From: Lonepinella sp042468235
Lineage (GTDB): Bacteria; Pseudomonadota; Gammaproteobacteria; Enterobacterales; Pasteurellaceae
Length of the DNA stretch: 64,000 bases
Reading direction: 5' to 3'
Assembly (NCBI RefSeq): GCF_042468235.1
Contig: NZ_CP170386.1
Coordinates: 434,001 to 498,000, forward strand
Part shown: piece by piece, positions 50,913 to 60,359 of the stretch
How positions within the stretch are numbered: the first letter of the stretch is position 1
How the letters are laid out: each line of letters opens with the position of its first letter
Program-made: the position numbers and the translations under genes
The notes under the pieces: model-generated
What the model saw: the letters and a program-made list of their open reading frames with translations, nothing else
The model's database searches: none
What the model was told of the DNA's origin: nothing

Positions 50913-52298
50913 ATGCAATTATTGCAACAATACGCAAGTTGTCCGAATAAACAAGCTCAAATCGCCTTGCGAGATCATTCGCAAGGCGTTGCTTTTAGTT
51001 GGCAAGAATTGAGTCAACTGGTTTCAGAAAAACAGGACTGGTTACTTTCACTAGGGTTACAGTCGGGGAGCGGGGTAGCGTTTTCGGGTAAAAATAGCCT
51101 TGAACTGCTATGTTGTTATTTGGCAGGCTTACAAAGCCATATGCGAGTGTTAGGTATTAATCCGGCTTTTACCGCTGAAAAAATTGATCAACTTTGTCAA
51201 CAAAATCAAATACAACGTTGGATTGATGTAGGAGCAGACTTCTGTGTCTGTCCATTAAAAACGGAGCTGGATTTTCGGATCGATACACAGTTCAGTCCCC
51301 GCAATGATAAGGTGAAAGGTTTGACCTTAACTTTAACATCCGGCTCAACAGGTACACCAAAAGCGATCGTGCATGACATACAAGCTCACTTAGACAATGC
51401 TCAAGGTGTCTGTCAACTAATGGATTTCACGGCTGAAAAATCGTGGTTATTATCTTTGCCGTTGTATCATGTTTCGGGGCAAGGTATAGTATGGCGTTGG
51501 CTCTTGCAAGGGGCTGAATTGCATCTGCCGAGCATTCATTTTTATCAAGATGTGTTGCGGGCTAGTCATGTGTCTTTAGTTCCTACACAGGCGTTACGAT
51601 TATTTGAATATGTGGCAAAGAATCCGCAAACTACGGTACAAACGCGAGAGATTTTATTAGGTGGAGCGAACATTCCGCCAGAAATTACTCAAAAATTAAC
51701 CGCGCTTGGTATTAAAGTTTACGTCGGTTATGGTATGACGGAAATGGCATCTACTGTATTTGCCAAACAATGTAACGGTGAAACTGGTGTGGGACAACCC
51801 TTGCTTGGACGCTTCTTCCAAATCGTTAATGATGAGATTTGGTTAAAAGGAGCAGGTTTGGCATTGGGCTATTGGCAAAATGGTAAAATTCAGCCATTAA
51901 CAAACCCACAGGGTTGGTTACAGACCAAAGATAAAGCTTATTGGGATGGCGAACAGTTATATATTTTAGGACGATTGGATAATCAATTTATTTCTGGCGG
52001 AGAAAACATTCAGCCAGAAGAAATTGAGCAAATAATTCAGCAACATCCTTTAGTGGAACAGGTTTTTGTGTTACCTATTGATGATGCCGAATTTGGTCAA
52101 CGACCTGTTGCTATGGTGAAATTTCAGCAAGAGTTTAGCCAAACTGCGGTGCAAAAAGTACAAGATTTTTTAACGAATAAAATTGAACGATTTAAACAGC
52201 CAGTGCGTTACTTCCCATTAAATTTGGAATCGCAAGGCAATATTAAAATTTCACGAGTAAGCCTGAAACAGGCGTTAGCTCAGTTAATCGGAGAGTAG
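50913..52298 (+). CDS. menE: o-Succinylbenzoate-CoA ligase MenE
   Basis: Activates o-succinylbenzoate with CoA in menaquinone synthesis. It has 461 residues of the ANL adenylate-forming family: P-loop LTSGSTGTPKAIVHD (about 145-160), YGMTEMAST around 285, and the C-terminal hinge LGRLDNQFISGGENIQPEEIE, read as LGRLDNQFISG and GENIQPEEIE. Other men genes are not nearby. It sits between seqA and mscK, as in H. influenzae. Confidence 0.92.
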   Translation: MQLLQQYASCPNKQAQIALRDHSQGVAFSWQELSQLVSEKQDWLLSLGLQSGSGVAFSGKNSLELLCCYLAGLQSHMRVLGINPAFTAEKIDQLCQQNQIQRWIDVGADFCVCPLKTELDFRIDTQFSPRNDKVKGLTLTLTSGSTGTPKAIVHDIQAHLDNAQGVCQLMDFTAEKSWLLSLPLYHVSGQGIVWRWLLQGAELHLPSIHFYQDVLRASHVSLVPTQALRLFEYVAKNPQTTVQTREILLGGANIPPEITQKLTALGIKVYVGYGMTEMASTVFAKQCNGETGVGQPLLGRFFQIVNDEIWLKGAGLALGYWQNGKIQPLTNPQGWLQTKDKAYWDGEQLYILGRLDNQFISGGENIQPEEIEQIIQQHPLVEQVFVLPIDDAEFGQRPVAMVKFQQEFSQTAVQKVQDFLTNKIERFKQPVRYFPLNLESQGNIKISRVSLKQALAQLIGE

Positions 52299-52304
52299 TT
52301 GATA

Positions 52305-55300
52305 ATGAGCATTCGAAAGACATTAATTTATCTTTTTTTAGGATTATTCATCGTAAATACATCGGTATTTGCAGCTTTGCCGTCGGCAAAAGATATTCAG
52401 TCACAATTAGAGATTATGCAGAAAAATAATCAAACGGACGATAATAAAGTAGATATTAAAAATTTAGAAGATACTCTGGTGTTGTTGGAGCAGCTTGAAA
52501 AACAAAAACAAGATAATGAAAATTTAACTCAAGAAATTCAACATTCCGTACAAGACCTGAAAAAAAGCCAACAAAGTATTGCGAGTTTAAAAGCTAAGCA
52601 ACGCAGTGTGGAGCAAATTCAAAAATCTTTAGCCAATTTATCTGTTCAACAGATGAAAAGTAATGTAGATGAAATCAACCAGAATTTGCAACAAATTCAA
52701 ATAGATTTAACCGCACTTAATGCGAATTTATCTAGCCAAAAAAGCGTACCAGAACGTACTCAAGCTACATTAACTGAAAATTCTGCACGTATTCAGGCCA
52801 TTAATGATGCTTTAGCTTCCGCTAGTACATCCGGCACTATACGTTCAAAACTGATGGTAGAATTAGATTATCTGCAGGCAAGTAATACCTACAGACAAAT
52901 TCAGCTGAATGGAAATGAATCTTTAACCAGTCTTTATAGTAGTCAGTTAGAAGAAAAAACGCTGATGCAACAGCAGTTGCAAGCGGAATTAATTGAACTG
53001 CAAACCGCTATTAATACTAAAAATTTAGCCGAAAGTCAAAATCAATTAGAACAAGCAACAGCACAAAAAAATAATAATAACACCGATAATCCAGTGATTG
53101 CTCGAGAATTAGAAATGAACACTCGAGTGAGTGAAGAATTATTAAAACAGACCGCTCAACTGAATCGTTTGTCACAAGATAATTTACGAATTAAAAGTAT
53201 TTTAGATAACTTACAACAAACTCAACGTAATATTGATGAGCAGATTAGTTCATTGCAAGGGACATTGATATTATCTCGCGTGATCAATAAACAACGCCAA
53301 TCTTTGCCAAAAGATGAGATGATTTCGGGCTTATCTAAACAAATTGCAGATTTACGTGTACGCATTTTTGATATTAGCGAATTTCGTGATCGGATGAATA
53401 ATACGGAGAGTTATATTGATAACTTAGCCAAAGAAGAAAAAGTGACCTTTACCGATAAAGAGCGTTCACGTTTAAAAAGTATTATTGAAGAACGTAGTAA
53501 GGTTATTTCTGAACTGCTTAAACAATTAAATAATCAGTTGAATTTATCGATTAATATTGAATTAAATCAACAACAAGTACAGACCATTAGTGATACTTTA
53601 CAAAGTAAATTGCAACAGCAAAGTTTTTGGGTAAAAAGTAATGCACAAATTGATTTGGCATTCTTCAAAAATTTACCGACTTATCTTAGCTTTCAATTCC
53701 GTGATATTGCCAAACGATTTGATTTTTCTAATTGGCAAGATAATGTGATTTGGGTCAGTATTTTAGTTTCTATTTTACTGGTTTTAACACTAGGGATTTT
53801 ACGTCAGAAAAATGCGATTAAGCAAAAGATTACGGAGATTAATAATAAATTAAAGACCTTTCAAAGCGATAACCAATGGAATACACCAATAGCAGTTTTT
53901 TGGACCTTGATCTTGTGTTTACCAAGTACCTTTGTGTTTTTAATGCTGTTTATTTTAGCTACCTATTTTTGTTTGCAGGATCCAACACAGGCTTGGACAT
54001 GGGGATTAAAAATGGCTGGCTATTGGTTTTATTTTGCCTTTATGTTGGCATTATTACGTCCGAATGGTATTGCGCATCGTCATTTTAAAATGCCTAAACA
54101 AAGTTCAGAGAACTTTCGGCGAATTTTAAAACGCTCAATATGGGTGGTGGCATTATTACTCAACACATCTATTTTCACCAATTTAGAAGGGGGCGTTGCT
54201 TATGACGTGCTAGGTGAAATCATGACGATTTCAGTGTTGGTTATCTTGCTATTGATGATCGGTCCCGAAATGCGTTTAGCTATCACTTCTTACCAACAAA
54301 CCTTAACGCATCAGCAAAGCATGAAAATTTATTTACTACGGTTTTTACGTATGTTTTCATTATTTGCTCCAGTTGCCTTAATTATTTTGATTGGATTGGG
54401 TTATTATTATACCTCTTTAGTGCTGATTGACCATTTAATCTCATCTTACATGGCATTAACCACATGGTTGATGTTACGTGGTTTTATTTATCGTGTGTTA
54501 GAAGTATCAGCACGCCGACTTGCGGCTCGCCGCCTTAAAGATAAACGTGAACAAGCTATTGCTAAACAAGTAGCCGATAATAATAGCGATAACGAAGAAG
54601 AATTTATTATTGATGTGCAGCAACAGGATGATGTATTAGCTGTTAGCCAAGTAAAAGATCAAGTATTACGTTTAATAGACTTAATTCTCTGGGTCGGTTT
54701 ATTTGGCTTGATGTATTTTGTTTGGTCAGATTTAATTACCGTGGCTTATTATTTAAACGGTGTCACTTTATGGCAACAAAGTGTTACTACAGAAACAGGC
54801 GTGGTGATGGAATCCGTTACCTTACTTAATTTATTAGTCGCCTTTGTGGTGTTGGCGGTGACATATATTATTATACGCAATTTAAGTGGTTTGCTAGAAG
54901 TCATGGTGTTCTCAAATATTAAATTATCACAGGGAACGCCATATACCATTACCACTTTACTAACTTATGTTATTATTGCACTAGGTTCTGCTTTGGCATT
55001 TGGTATGCTGGGTATGTCTTGGTCTAAGTTACAATGGTTATTTGCAGCCTTATCCGTTGGTTTGGGTTTTGGTATGCAAGAAATCTTTGCAAACTTTGTG
55101 TCTGGTATTATTATCTTATTTGAACGTCCAGTGCGTATTGGGGACGTGATTACGATTGGTGAATTTAGTGGTACAGTTTCCAAAATTCGTATTCGTGCCA
55201 CAACACTGGTGGATTTTGACGGTAAAGAAGTCATTGTGCCAAACAAAGCCTTTGTCACCGAACGCTTAGTTAACTGGGCATTGAGTAACAGTATGACGAG

Positions 55301-55634
55301 AGTTGTGATTAGTGTCGGTGTGGCTTATGGTTCGGATTTAGATCTTGTGAAGAAATTATTATTACGAGCAGCAGCAGAATGTGAGAAAGTATTAAAAGAT
55401 CCAGCACCACGAGCATTCTTCTTAACCTTTGGAGCAAGTACCTTAGATCATGAGTTGCGTGTCTATGTGGATCAAATTGGTGATCGAAATCCAACCATTG
55501 ATTTCTTAAATAATCGTATTAATCAGTTATTTAATGAAAATAATATTGAGATCGCATTCAATCAACTAGATGTGTTTATTAAAAATCAACAAACGAATGA
55601 AGAAGTAAAACTTCATACGGAAAAATTAGCATAG
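52305..55634 (+). CDS. mscK: Potassium-dependent mechanosensitive channel MscK (KefA type)
   Basis: Large inner-membrane mechanosensitive channel of 1109 residues from ATG at 52305 after GGAG. Signal sequence (about 1-25), a long periplasmic coiled-coil-rich region (25-470), roughly ten helices, then the MscS-like core: pore helix GLGFGMQEIFANFVSGIIIL (about 918-937) and the beta domain RPVRIGDVITIGEFSGTVSK. E. coli MscK opens on membrane tension in high potassium. MscM (YjeP) is a related alternative. Confidence 0.88.
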   Translation: MSIRKTLIYLFLGLFIVNTSVFAALPSAKDIQSQLEIMQKNNQTDDNKVDIKNLEDTLVLLEQLEKQKQDNENLTQEIQHSVQDLKKSQQSIASLKAKQRSVEQIQKSLANLSVQQMKSNVDEINQNLQQIQIDLTALNANLSSQKSVPERTQATLTENSARIQAINDALASASTSGTIRSKLMVELDYLQASNTYRQIQLNGNESLTSLYSSQLEEKTLMQQQLQAELIELQTAINTKNLAESQNQLEQATAQKNNNNTDNPVIARELEMNTRVSEELLKQTAQLNRLSQDNLRIKSILDNLQQTQRNIDEQISSLQGTLILSRVINKQRQSLPKDEMISGLSKQIADLRVRIFDISEFRDRMNNTESYIDNLAKEEKVTFTDKERSRLKSIIEERSKVISELLKQLNNQLNLSINIELNQQQVQTISDTLQSKLQQQSFWVKSNAQIDLAFFKNLPTYLSFQFRDIAKRFDFSNWQDNVIWVSILVSILLVLTLGILRQKNAIKQKITEINNKLKTFQSDNQWNTPIAVFWTLILCLPSTFVFLMLFILATYFCLQDPTQAWTWGLKMAGYWFYFAFMLALLRPNGIAHRHFKMPKQSSENFRRILKRSIWVVALLLNTSIFTNLEGGVAYDVLGEIMTISVLVILLLMIGPEMRLAITSYQQTLTHQQSMKIYLLRFLRMFSLFAPVALIILIGLGYYYTSLVLIDHLISSYMALTTWLMLRGFIYRVLEVSARRLAARRLKDKREQAIAKQVADNNSDNEEEFIIDVQQQDDVLAVSQVKDQVLRLIDLILWVGLFGLMYFVWSDLITVAYYLNGVTLWQQSVTTETGVVMESVTLLNLLVAFVVLAVTYIIIRNLSGLLEVMVFSNIKLSQGTPYTITTLLTYVIIALGSALAFGMLGMSWSKLQWLFAALSVGLGFGMQEIFANFVSGIIILFERPVRIGDVITIGEFSGTVSKIRIRATTLVDFDGKEVIVPNKAFVTERLVNWALSNSMTRVVISVGVAYGSDLDLVKKLLLRAAAECEKVLKDPAPRAFFLTFGASTLDHELRVYVDQIGDRNPTIDFLNNRINQLFNENNIEIAFNQLDVFIKNQQTNEEVKLHTEKLA

Positions 55635-55642
55635 GGTGTTTT

Positions 55643-56725
55643 ATGGCAGGAAATTCAATCGGACAACTTTTTCAAGTTACCACTTTTGGTGAATCTCACG
55701 GTATTGCATTAGGCTGTATTGTAGATGGTGTTCCGCCCAATATGGCACTTTCGGAAGCGGATATTCAACCAGACTTAGATCGCCGTAAACCTGGTACATC
55801 ACGTTATACCACGCCACGTCGTGAAGATGATGAAGTACAGATTTTGTCGGGCGTATTTGAAGGTAAAACCACAGGGACGAGTATTGGGTTATTAATCAAA
55901 AATGCCGATCAACGTTCGCAAGATTATGGTGAAATTAAAAATCAATTTCGCCCAGGTCACGCTGATTTTACCTATCAACGAAAATACGGTATTCGTGATT
56001 ATCGTGGCGGTGGACGTTCATCTGCACGTGAAACAGCGATGCGAGTGGCGGCAGGTGCGATTGCTAAAAAATATTTGCGTGAACAATTTGGCATTGAAGT
56101 CCGTGGCTATTTATCACAGATAGGGGATGTTCAAATTGATCCCAAAACAGTAGCGGACATTAGCAAAATTGATTGGCAGCAGGTCAATTCAAATCCATTC
56201 TTTTGTCCCGACCAAAGTGCGGTGGAAAAATTCGAAGAATTGATCCGTAGTTTGAAAAAAGCAGGCAATTCTATCGGGGCAAAATTGACCGTGGTGGCAG
56301 AAAATGTGCCTGTTGGTTTGGGCGAACCCGTATTTGATCGTTTAGATGCGGATTTAGCTCACGCTTTGATGAGCATTAATGCAGTAAAAGCGGTGGAAAT
56401 TGGTGACGGTTTTGCCGTGGTGAATCAAAAAGGGACAGAACATCGTGACGAAATGGTTCCAGCAGGATTTTTATCTAATCACGCTGGTGGTATTTTAGGT
56501 GGGATTAGTAACGGTCAACCGATTATTGCGACTATAGCATTAAAGCCAACATCAAGTATCACTATCCCTGGACGTACGGTGAATGTGAATAATGAGCCAG
56601 TGCAATTAATAACCAAAGGTCGCCACGATCCTTGCGTTGGTATTCGAGCGGTACCGATTGCGGAAGCCATGACAGCGATTGTGTTATTAGATCATTTATT
56701 GCGGTTTAAGGCACAGTGCCGATAA
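55643..56725 (+). CDS. aroC: Chorismate synthase
   Basis: Final step of the shikimate pathway (EPSP to chorismate, reduced FMN needed). It has 360 residues. Signatures: GESHGIALGCIVDGVPP, DLDRRKPGTSRYTTPR, FRPGHADFTY, YRGGGRSSARETA and the late KGRHDPCVGIRAVPIAEAM, each typical of AroC. Follows mscK by 8 bp. Its end overlaps a possible early GTG of the next gene. Confidence 0.97.
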   Translation: MAGNSIGQLFQVTTFGESHGIALGCIVDGVPPNMALSEADIQPDLDRRKPGTSRYTTPRREDDEVQILSGVFEGKTTGTSIGLLIKNADQRSQDYGEIKNQFRPGHADFTYQRKYGIRDYRGGGRSSARETAMRVAAGAIAKKYLREQFGIEVRGYLSQIGDVQIDPKTVADISKIDWQQVNSNPFFCPDQSAVEKFEELIRSLKKAGNSIGAKLTVVAENVPVGLGEPVFDRLDADLAHALMSINAVKAVEIGDGFAVVNQKGTEHRDEMVPAGFLSNHAGGILGGISNGQPIIATIALKPTSSITIPGRTVNVNNEPVQLITKGRHDPCVGIRAVPIAEAMTAIVLLDHLLRFKAQCR

Positions 56726-56745
56726 TATCAAGAGATAAAAGTGAT

Positions 56746-57048
56746 ATGATTGATCTTAGTGAAGAAAATCTTGCCATTGTTAAGGGTATTTTACGAGAAT
56801 ATGTGCCAGATTTACCTGTTTGGGTCTTTGGTTCTCGGATTAAAGGGACGGCTAAGAAATATTCGGATTTAGATTTAGCCGTGATAACGCAACAGCCGAT
56901 GTCTATCCGTTTACAAGCAGATATTGAAGAGGCTTTTAGCGAATCAGATTTGCCGATTTTTGTGGATGTCATTGATTGGGCAAGTTGTAGTGAAAATTTT
57001 AAACGAATTATTTTGCAACAATATGAAGTCCTACAAACTGGGATTTAG
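56746..57048 (+). CDS. MNT-type nucleotidyltransferase (HI0073-like), no HEPN partner
   Basis: Small nucleotidyltransferase of 100 residues from ATG at 56746; a GTG at 56716 would lengthen it by 10 and overlap aroC. The NTase core VWVFGSRIKGTAKKYSDLDL carries the GS...DxD metal site, and VDVIDW supplies the third acidic residue. Close in wording to the H. influenzae HI0073 antitoxin, whose partner HI0074 is a HEPN toxin. No HEPN ORF lies next to it here: aroC is upstream and mepA downstream. Either a solitary antitoxin or a remnant. Confidence 0.8.
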   Translation: MIDLSEENLAIVKGILREYVPDLPVWVFGSRIKGTAKKYSDLDLAVITQQPMSIRLQADIEEAFSESDLPIFVDVIDWASCSENFKRIILQQYEVLQTGI

Positions 57049-57085
57049 TGTTTACTTAAGATTATTTTTATCGGAAAAATTTAAT

Positions 57086-57946
57086 ATGAAATTGAAAAAA
57101 ACAGGTTTTATTTTAACCGCACTTTTAGGGGTATCTTCGACCGTATTGGCTTCACCCGCTGAATGGCAAAAAGTTAAACGTCCTATTCCAAGTGAAACAG
57201 GACAAGCCCAACCGATTGGTTCTTATGCCAATGGCTGTATCATCGGAGCCAAAGCCTTGCCAGCTAAGGGCGTTGGTTATCAAGTGATTCGGATGAATAA
57301 AAACCGTTATTACGGTCATCCTGATATGATTAGCTATTTACAACGTTTAGGGCAGCGAGTAAAAAATGCAGGTTTACCCACCATGTTAGTGGGTGATATT
57401 GCAATGCCTGGTGGTGGGCGTTTTTTAACCGGACATGCAAGTCATCAAATGGGTTTAGATGCAGATATTTGGTTGCGTATGGGAGCTATGTCTGATCAGG
57501 AAGCATTAAATTCAGATGGCAAAGGTTTGTTGGTAGTGAACCGAGCAACACAAACAGTGGACGAAAATGTATGGAATCAGAATCACTTTAATCTAATTAA
57601 ACTAGCTTCTCAAGATAGTCAAGTAACACGTATTTTCGTTAATCCAGCGATTAAAGTAAAACTTTGTCAAACTGAAAAAGGCGATCGTAGTTGGTTACAT
57701 AAAATTCGTCCTTGGTATGGACATGATAGCCATTTTCACGTGCGTTTAGCTTGTCCGCATGGAGCAGCTTATTGTGAAAATCAAGCACCAGTGCCAACTG
57801 GTGATGGTTGCGGTGCTGAACTGTATTCATGGTTTGAACCTAAAAAGCCATCAACTGGTACAACAAAACCTAAAGTTACACCCCCTGAACCATTTTTATG
57901 CCAACAAGTGTTAAGTTCACCAAAACGTAGCGAATGGTTAGAATAA
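57086..57946 (+). CDS. mepA: Penicillin-insensitive murein endopeptidase MepA
   Basis: Periplasmic zinc endopeptidase (LAS family) that cuts D-Ala-mDAP crosslinks. It has 286 residues from ATG at 57086. Signal peptide MKLKKTGFILTALLGVSSTV to about ASP (residue 22). Metal ligands are in TGHASHQMGLDADIWL and HDSHFHVRLACPHG; cysteines CIIGAKAL, KLCQTEK and several near the C-terminus likely form disulphides. The apparent longer frame from 56924 overlaps the preceding gene and lacks support. Confidence 0.93.
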   Translation: MKLKKTGFILTALLGVSSTVLASPAEWQKVKRPIPSETGQAQPIGSYANGCIIGAKALPAKGVGYQVIRMNKNRYYGHPDMISYLQRLGQRVKNAGLPTMLVGDIAMPGGGRFLTGHASHQMGLDADIWLRMGAMSDQEALNSDGKGLLVVNRATQTVDENVWNQNHFNLIKLASQDSQVTRIFVNPAIKVKLCQTEKGDRSWLHKIRPWYGHDSHFHVRLACPHGAAYCENQAPVPTGDGCGAELYSWFEPKKPSTGTTKPKVTPPEPFLCQQVLSSPKRSEWLE

Positions 57947-57961
57947 TCTGGGGAAAGTGCG

Positions 57962-58726
57962 GTGGAAATTAGCTTAGAAATTATCAGTATATTATTTGCA
58001 GTAGCACTTGTTGCTGGATTTATTGATGCCATTGCTGGTGGTGGCGGTTTGATTACTATTCCAGCATTATTAATGGCTGGTATTCCCCCCGTGCTTGCTT
58101 TAGGTACCAACAAATTACAGGCTTGTGGTGGTTCATTTTCAGCCAGCTTATATTTTATTCGTAAAAAAGCTGTGAACTTAAAACAGATTTGGTTGCTAAT
58201 TTTGATGACCTTTATTGGTGCGGTGATTGGTACGGTGTTAATTCAACAGGTAGATAGCTCATTTATTAAGAAAGCGATTCCTTTTTTAGTGTTGGCGATT
58301 GGCTTATATTTTTTGTTTACGCCAAAATTAGGCGAAGAAGATCGCCATCAACGTTTATCTTTTGCTGGTTTTGCTTTTACTGCTGGATTGTTTATTGGCT
58401 TTTATGATGGTTTTTTTGGACCGGGGACGGGTTCCCTGTTAGGTCTGGCATTTGTTACTTTATTAGGCTTTAATTTACCCAAAGCCACTGCACATGCCAA
58501 AGTGTTAAACTGCACATCAAATATTGCATCGTTGCTTTTCTTTTTAATCGGAGGTCAAATTCTTTGGTTGGTTGGGTTAGTCATGATGTGTGGGCAATTT
58601 ATCGGGGCGAATTTAGGGGCAAGAATGGTATTAACCAAAGGAAAGAAACTGATTCGTCCAATGGTGGTTGCTATGTCATTTATTATGACGGCAAAAATGG
58701 TCTATGATCAAGGGTGGTTTAATTAA
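57962..58726 (+). CDS. TSUP-family permease (TauE/SafE, YfcA-like)
   Basis: Inner-membrane protein of 254 residues with about eight helices in two repeats: GFIDAIAGGGGLITIPALLM (about 20-39) and GFYDGFFGPGTGSLLGLAFV (about 139-158) are the doubled family motif. Members export sulfur-containing organic anions; substrate not known. The GTG start at 57962 is itself part of a USS (AAGTGCGGTG), preceded by GGGGA. Overlaps lpxM by one base. Confidence 0.82.
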   Translation: MEISLEIISILFAVALVAGFIDAIAGGGGLITIPALLMAGIPPVLALGTNKLQACGGSFSASLYFIRKKAVNLKQIWLLILMTFIGAVIGTVLIQQVDSSFIKKAIPFLVLAIGLYFLFTPKLGEEDRHQRLSFAGFAFTAGLFIGFYDGFFGPGTGSLLGLAFVTLLGFNLPKATAHAKVLNCTSNIASLLFFLIGGQILWLVGLVMMCGQFIGANLGARMVLTKGKKLIRPMVVAMSFIMTAKMVYDQGWFN

Positions 58727-59682
58727 TGGAAAATCAAGAAAATATTCGTGTTACAGCGAGAGCTGGCTATGAACCACATTTTTCGTGGAGTTATTTAAAA
58801 CCGAGTTACTGGGGTATTTGGTTTGCTATCTTGCTGTTAATCATTCTTGCTTTTGTACCATTTCGTTGGCGAGATAAATTAGCCAGTAAAATCGGCTTGC
58901 TCGCTGGGAAAAAAGCTAAAAAACAACGTCGTAGAGCAAGTATCAATTTAGCACTTTGTTTTCCGCAATGGACGACACAACAGCGTGAAAAAGTGCTAGA
59001 TGAAATGTTTATTACCTTAGGACAAGTGATGTTAGGTATCGGTGAAATTGCCGTGCGTTCAAAAAAACATTTACAACAACGTAGTGAATTTTTGGGCATA
59101 GAACATATTCAACAAGCCAAAGCCAATGGACACAATATTATTTTATTAGTACCACATAGTTGGTCGATTGATGCTTCAGGGATTATTTTACATACTCATG
59201 GCATGCCGATGACATCTATGTTTAATCCACACCGAAATTTATTGATCGACTGGCTTTGGACATGGACAAGAGAACGTTTCGGCGGAAAAATGCACGCACG
59301 GCAAAATGGTATTAAGCCGTTTCTCTCCATGGTGAAAAATGGTGATATGGGTTATTACTTACCAGATGAAGATTTTGGTGCGGAAGCGAGTGAGTTTGTG
59401 GATTTCTTTGCCACGTATAAAGCGACTTTACCAGGGTTAAATAAAATGGCGAAGTTGGCTAAAGCTGTGGTGATTCCTATGTTTCCACGTTATAACGCCA
59501 AACAGGGCAAATACCAAATGGAAATTTTATCTCCTATGACATTAACCGATGATCCTGTACAATCCGCTCGTGCTATGAACGAAGTTATAGAATATTTTGT
59601 AGGTCGAACACCAGAACAATATGCTTGGATTTTGCAATTATTCCGCACTCGCAAAGATGGTAAAGATATTTATGCGGATTAA
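58726..59682 (+). CDS. lpxM: Lipid A acyltransferase LpxM (MsbB)
   Basis: Adds the last secondary acyl chain (myristate) to Kdo2-lipid A at the inner membrane. It has 318 residues: one membrane anchor (about 33-50) and the catalytic HX4D motif in VPHSWSIDASG, with GYYLPDEDFG following. The H. influenzae homologue in the same position is msbB. LpxL (HtrB) is the alternative; the context supports LpxM. The ATG overlaps the upstream stop (TAATG). Confidence 0.9.
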   Translation: MENQENIRVTARAGYEPHFSWSYLKPSYWGIWFAILLLIILAFVPFRWRDKLASKIGLLAGKKAKKQRRRASINLALCFPQWTTQQREKVLDEMFITLGQVMLGIGEIAVRSKKHLQQRSEFLGIEHIQQAKANGHNIILLVPHSWSIDASGIILHTHGMPMTSMFNPHRNLLIDWLWTWTRERFGGKMHARQNGIKPFLSMVKNGDMGYYLPDEDFGAEASEFVDFFATYKATLPGLNKMAKLAKAVVIPMFPRYNAKQGKYQMEILSPMTLTDDPVQSARAMNEVIEYFVGRTPEQYAWILQLFRTRKDGKDIYAD

Positions 59683-59790
59683 GCAAATATTTTTGTGGTA
59701 ACGCTTGCAATTTAGGATAAATTTATTTACATTCACTCAGTTAATTTTTATAAAAAAGGTCAAATTTTTGACCGCACTTTAGGCAGCAAA

Positions 59791-60333
59791 ATGAACGAAC
59801 AATTACAGCTTATTAAATCTTCTATTAAATCCATTCCTAATTACCCTAAGGACGGCATTATTTTCCGTGATATTACCAGTTTAACCGAAGTGCCAAAAGC
59901 CTTTAGTGCGACAGTAAATTTAATTGCACAGCAGTTTAAACATGCGGGAATTACTAAAATTATTGGTACCGAATCTCGGGGCTTTATTTTTGGCGCTCCT
60001 GTGGCGATTGCCTTAGGTTTACCTTTTATTTTAGTCCGTAAACCAGGTAAATTACCAAGAGCGGTGATTTCGCAAAATTATCAATTAGAATATGGCGAAG
60101 ATACCTTAGAAATCCATTCTGATTCTATTCAAGCTGGTGATAACGTTTTAATTATTGATGATTTGTTAGCCACAGGTGGTACATTAGAAGCCTGTGTAAA
60201 ATTAGTTCAACGTTTAGGCGGAGAAGTGAAACATGCGGCTTTTGTCATTAGTTTGCCTGAATTAGGCGGTGAGCAACGCTTACGTAAATTAGGGGTAGAA
60301 CCCTTTACTTTAGTGGATTTTGCTGGTCATTAA
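59791..60333 (+). CDS. apt: Adenine phosphoribosyltransferase
   Basis: Purine salvage: adenine plus PRPP to AMP. The 180 residues are standard. The PRPP-binding loop reads VLIIDDLLATGGTLEAC (about 124-140); the N-terminal part has FRDITSL and GTESRGFIFGAPVA. A USS precedes it at about 59770. Followed by dnaX after 26 bp, as in E. coli and H. influenzae. Confidence 0.95.
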   Translation: MNEQLQLIKSSIKSIPNYPKDGIIFRDITSLTEVPKAFSATVNLIAQQFKHAGITKIIGTESRGFIFGAPVAIALGLPFILVRKPGKLPRAVISQNYQLEYGEDTLEIHSDSIQAGDNVLIIDDLLATGGTLEACVKLVQRLGGEVKHAAFVISLPELGGEQRLRKLGVEPFTLVDFAGH

Positions 60334-60359
60334 TTTCTCTTCTGAATAAAGGATAAGCA

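Noticed and set aside
56924..57085. N-terminal extension of MepA
   Set aside because: It overlaps the nucleotidyltransferase gene in another frame, and the signal peptide only makes sense from ATG at 57086.
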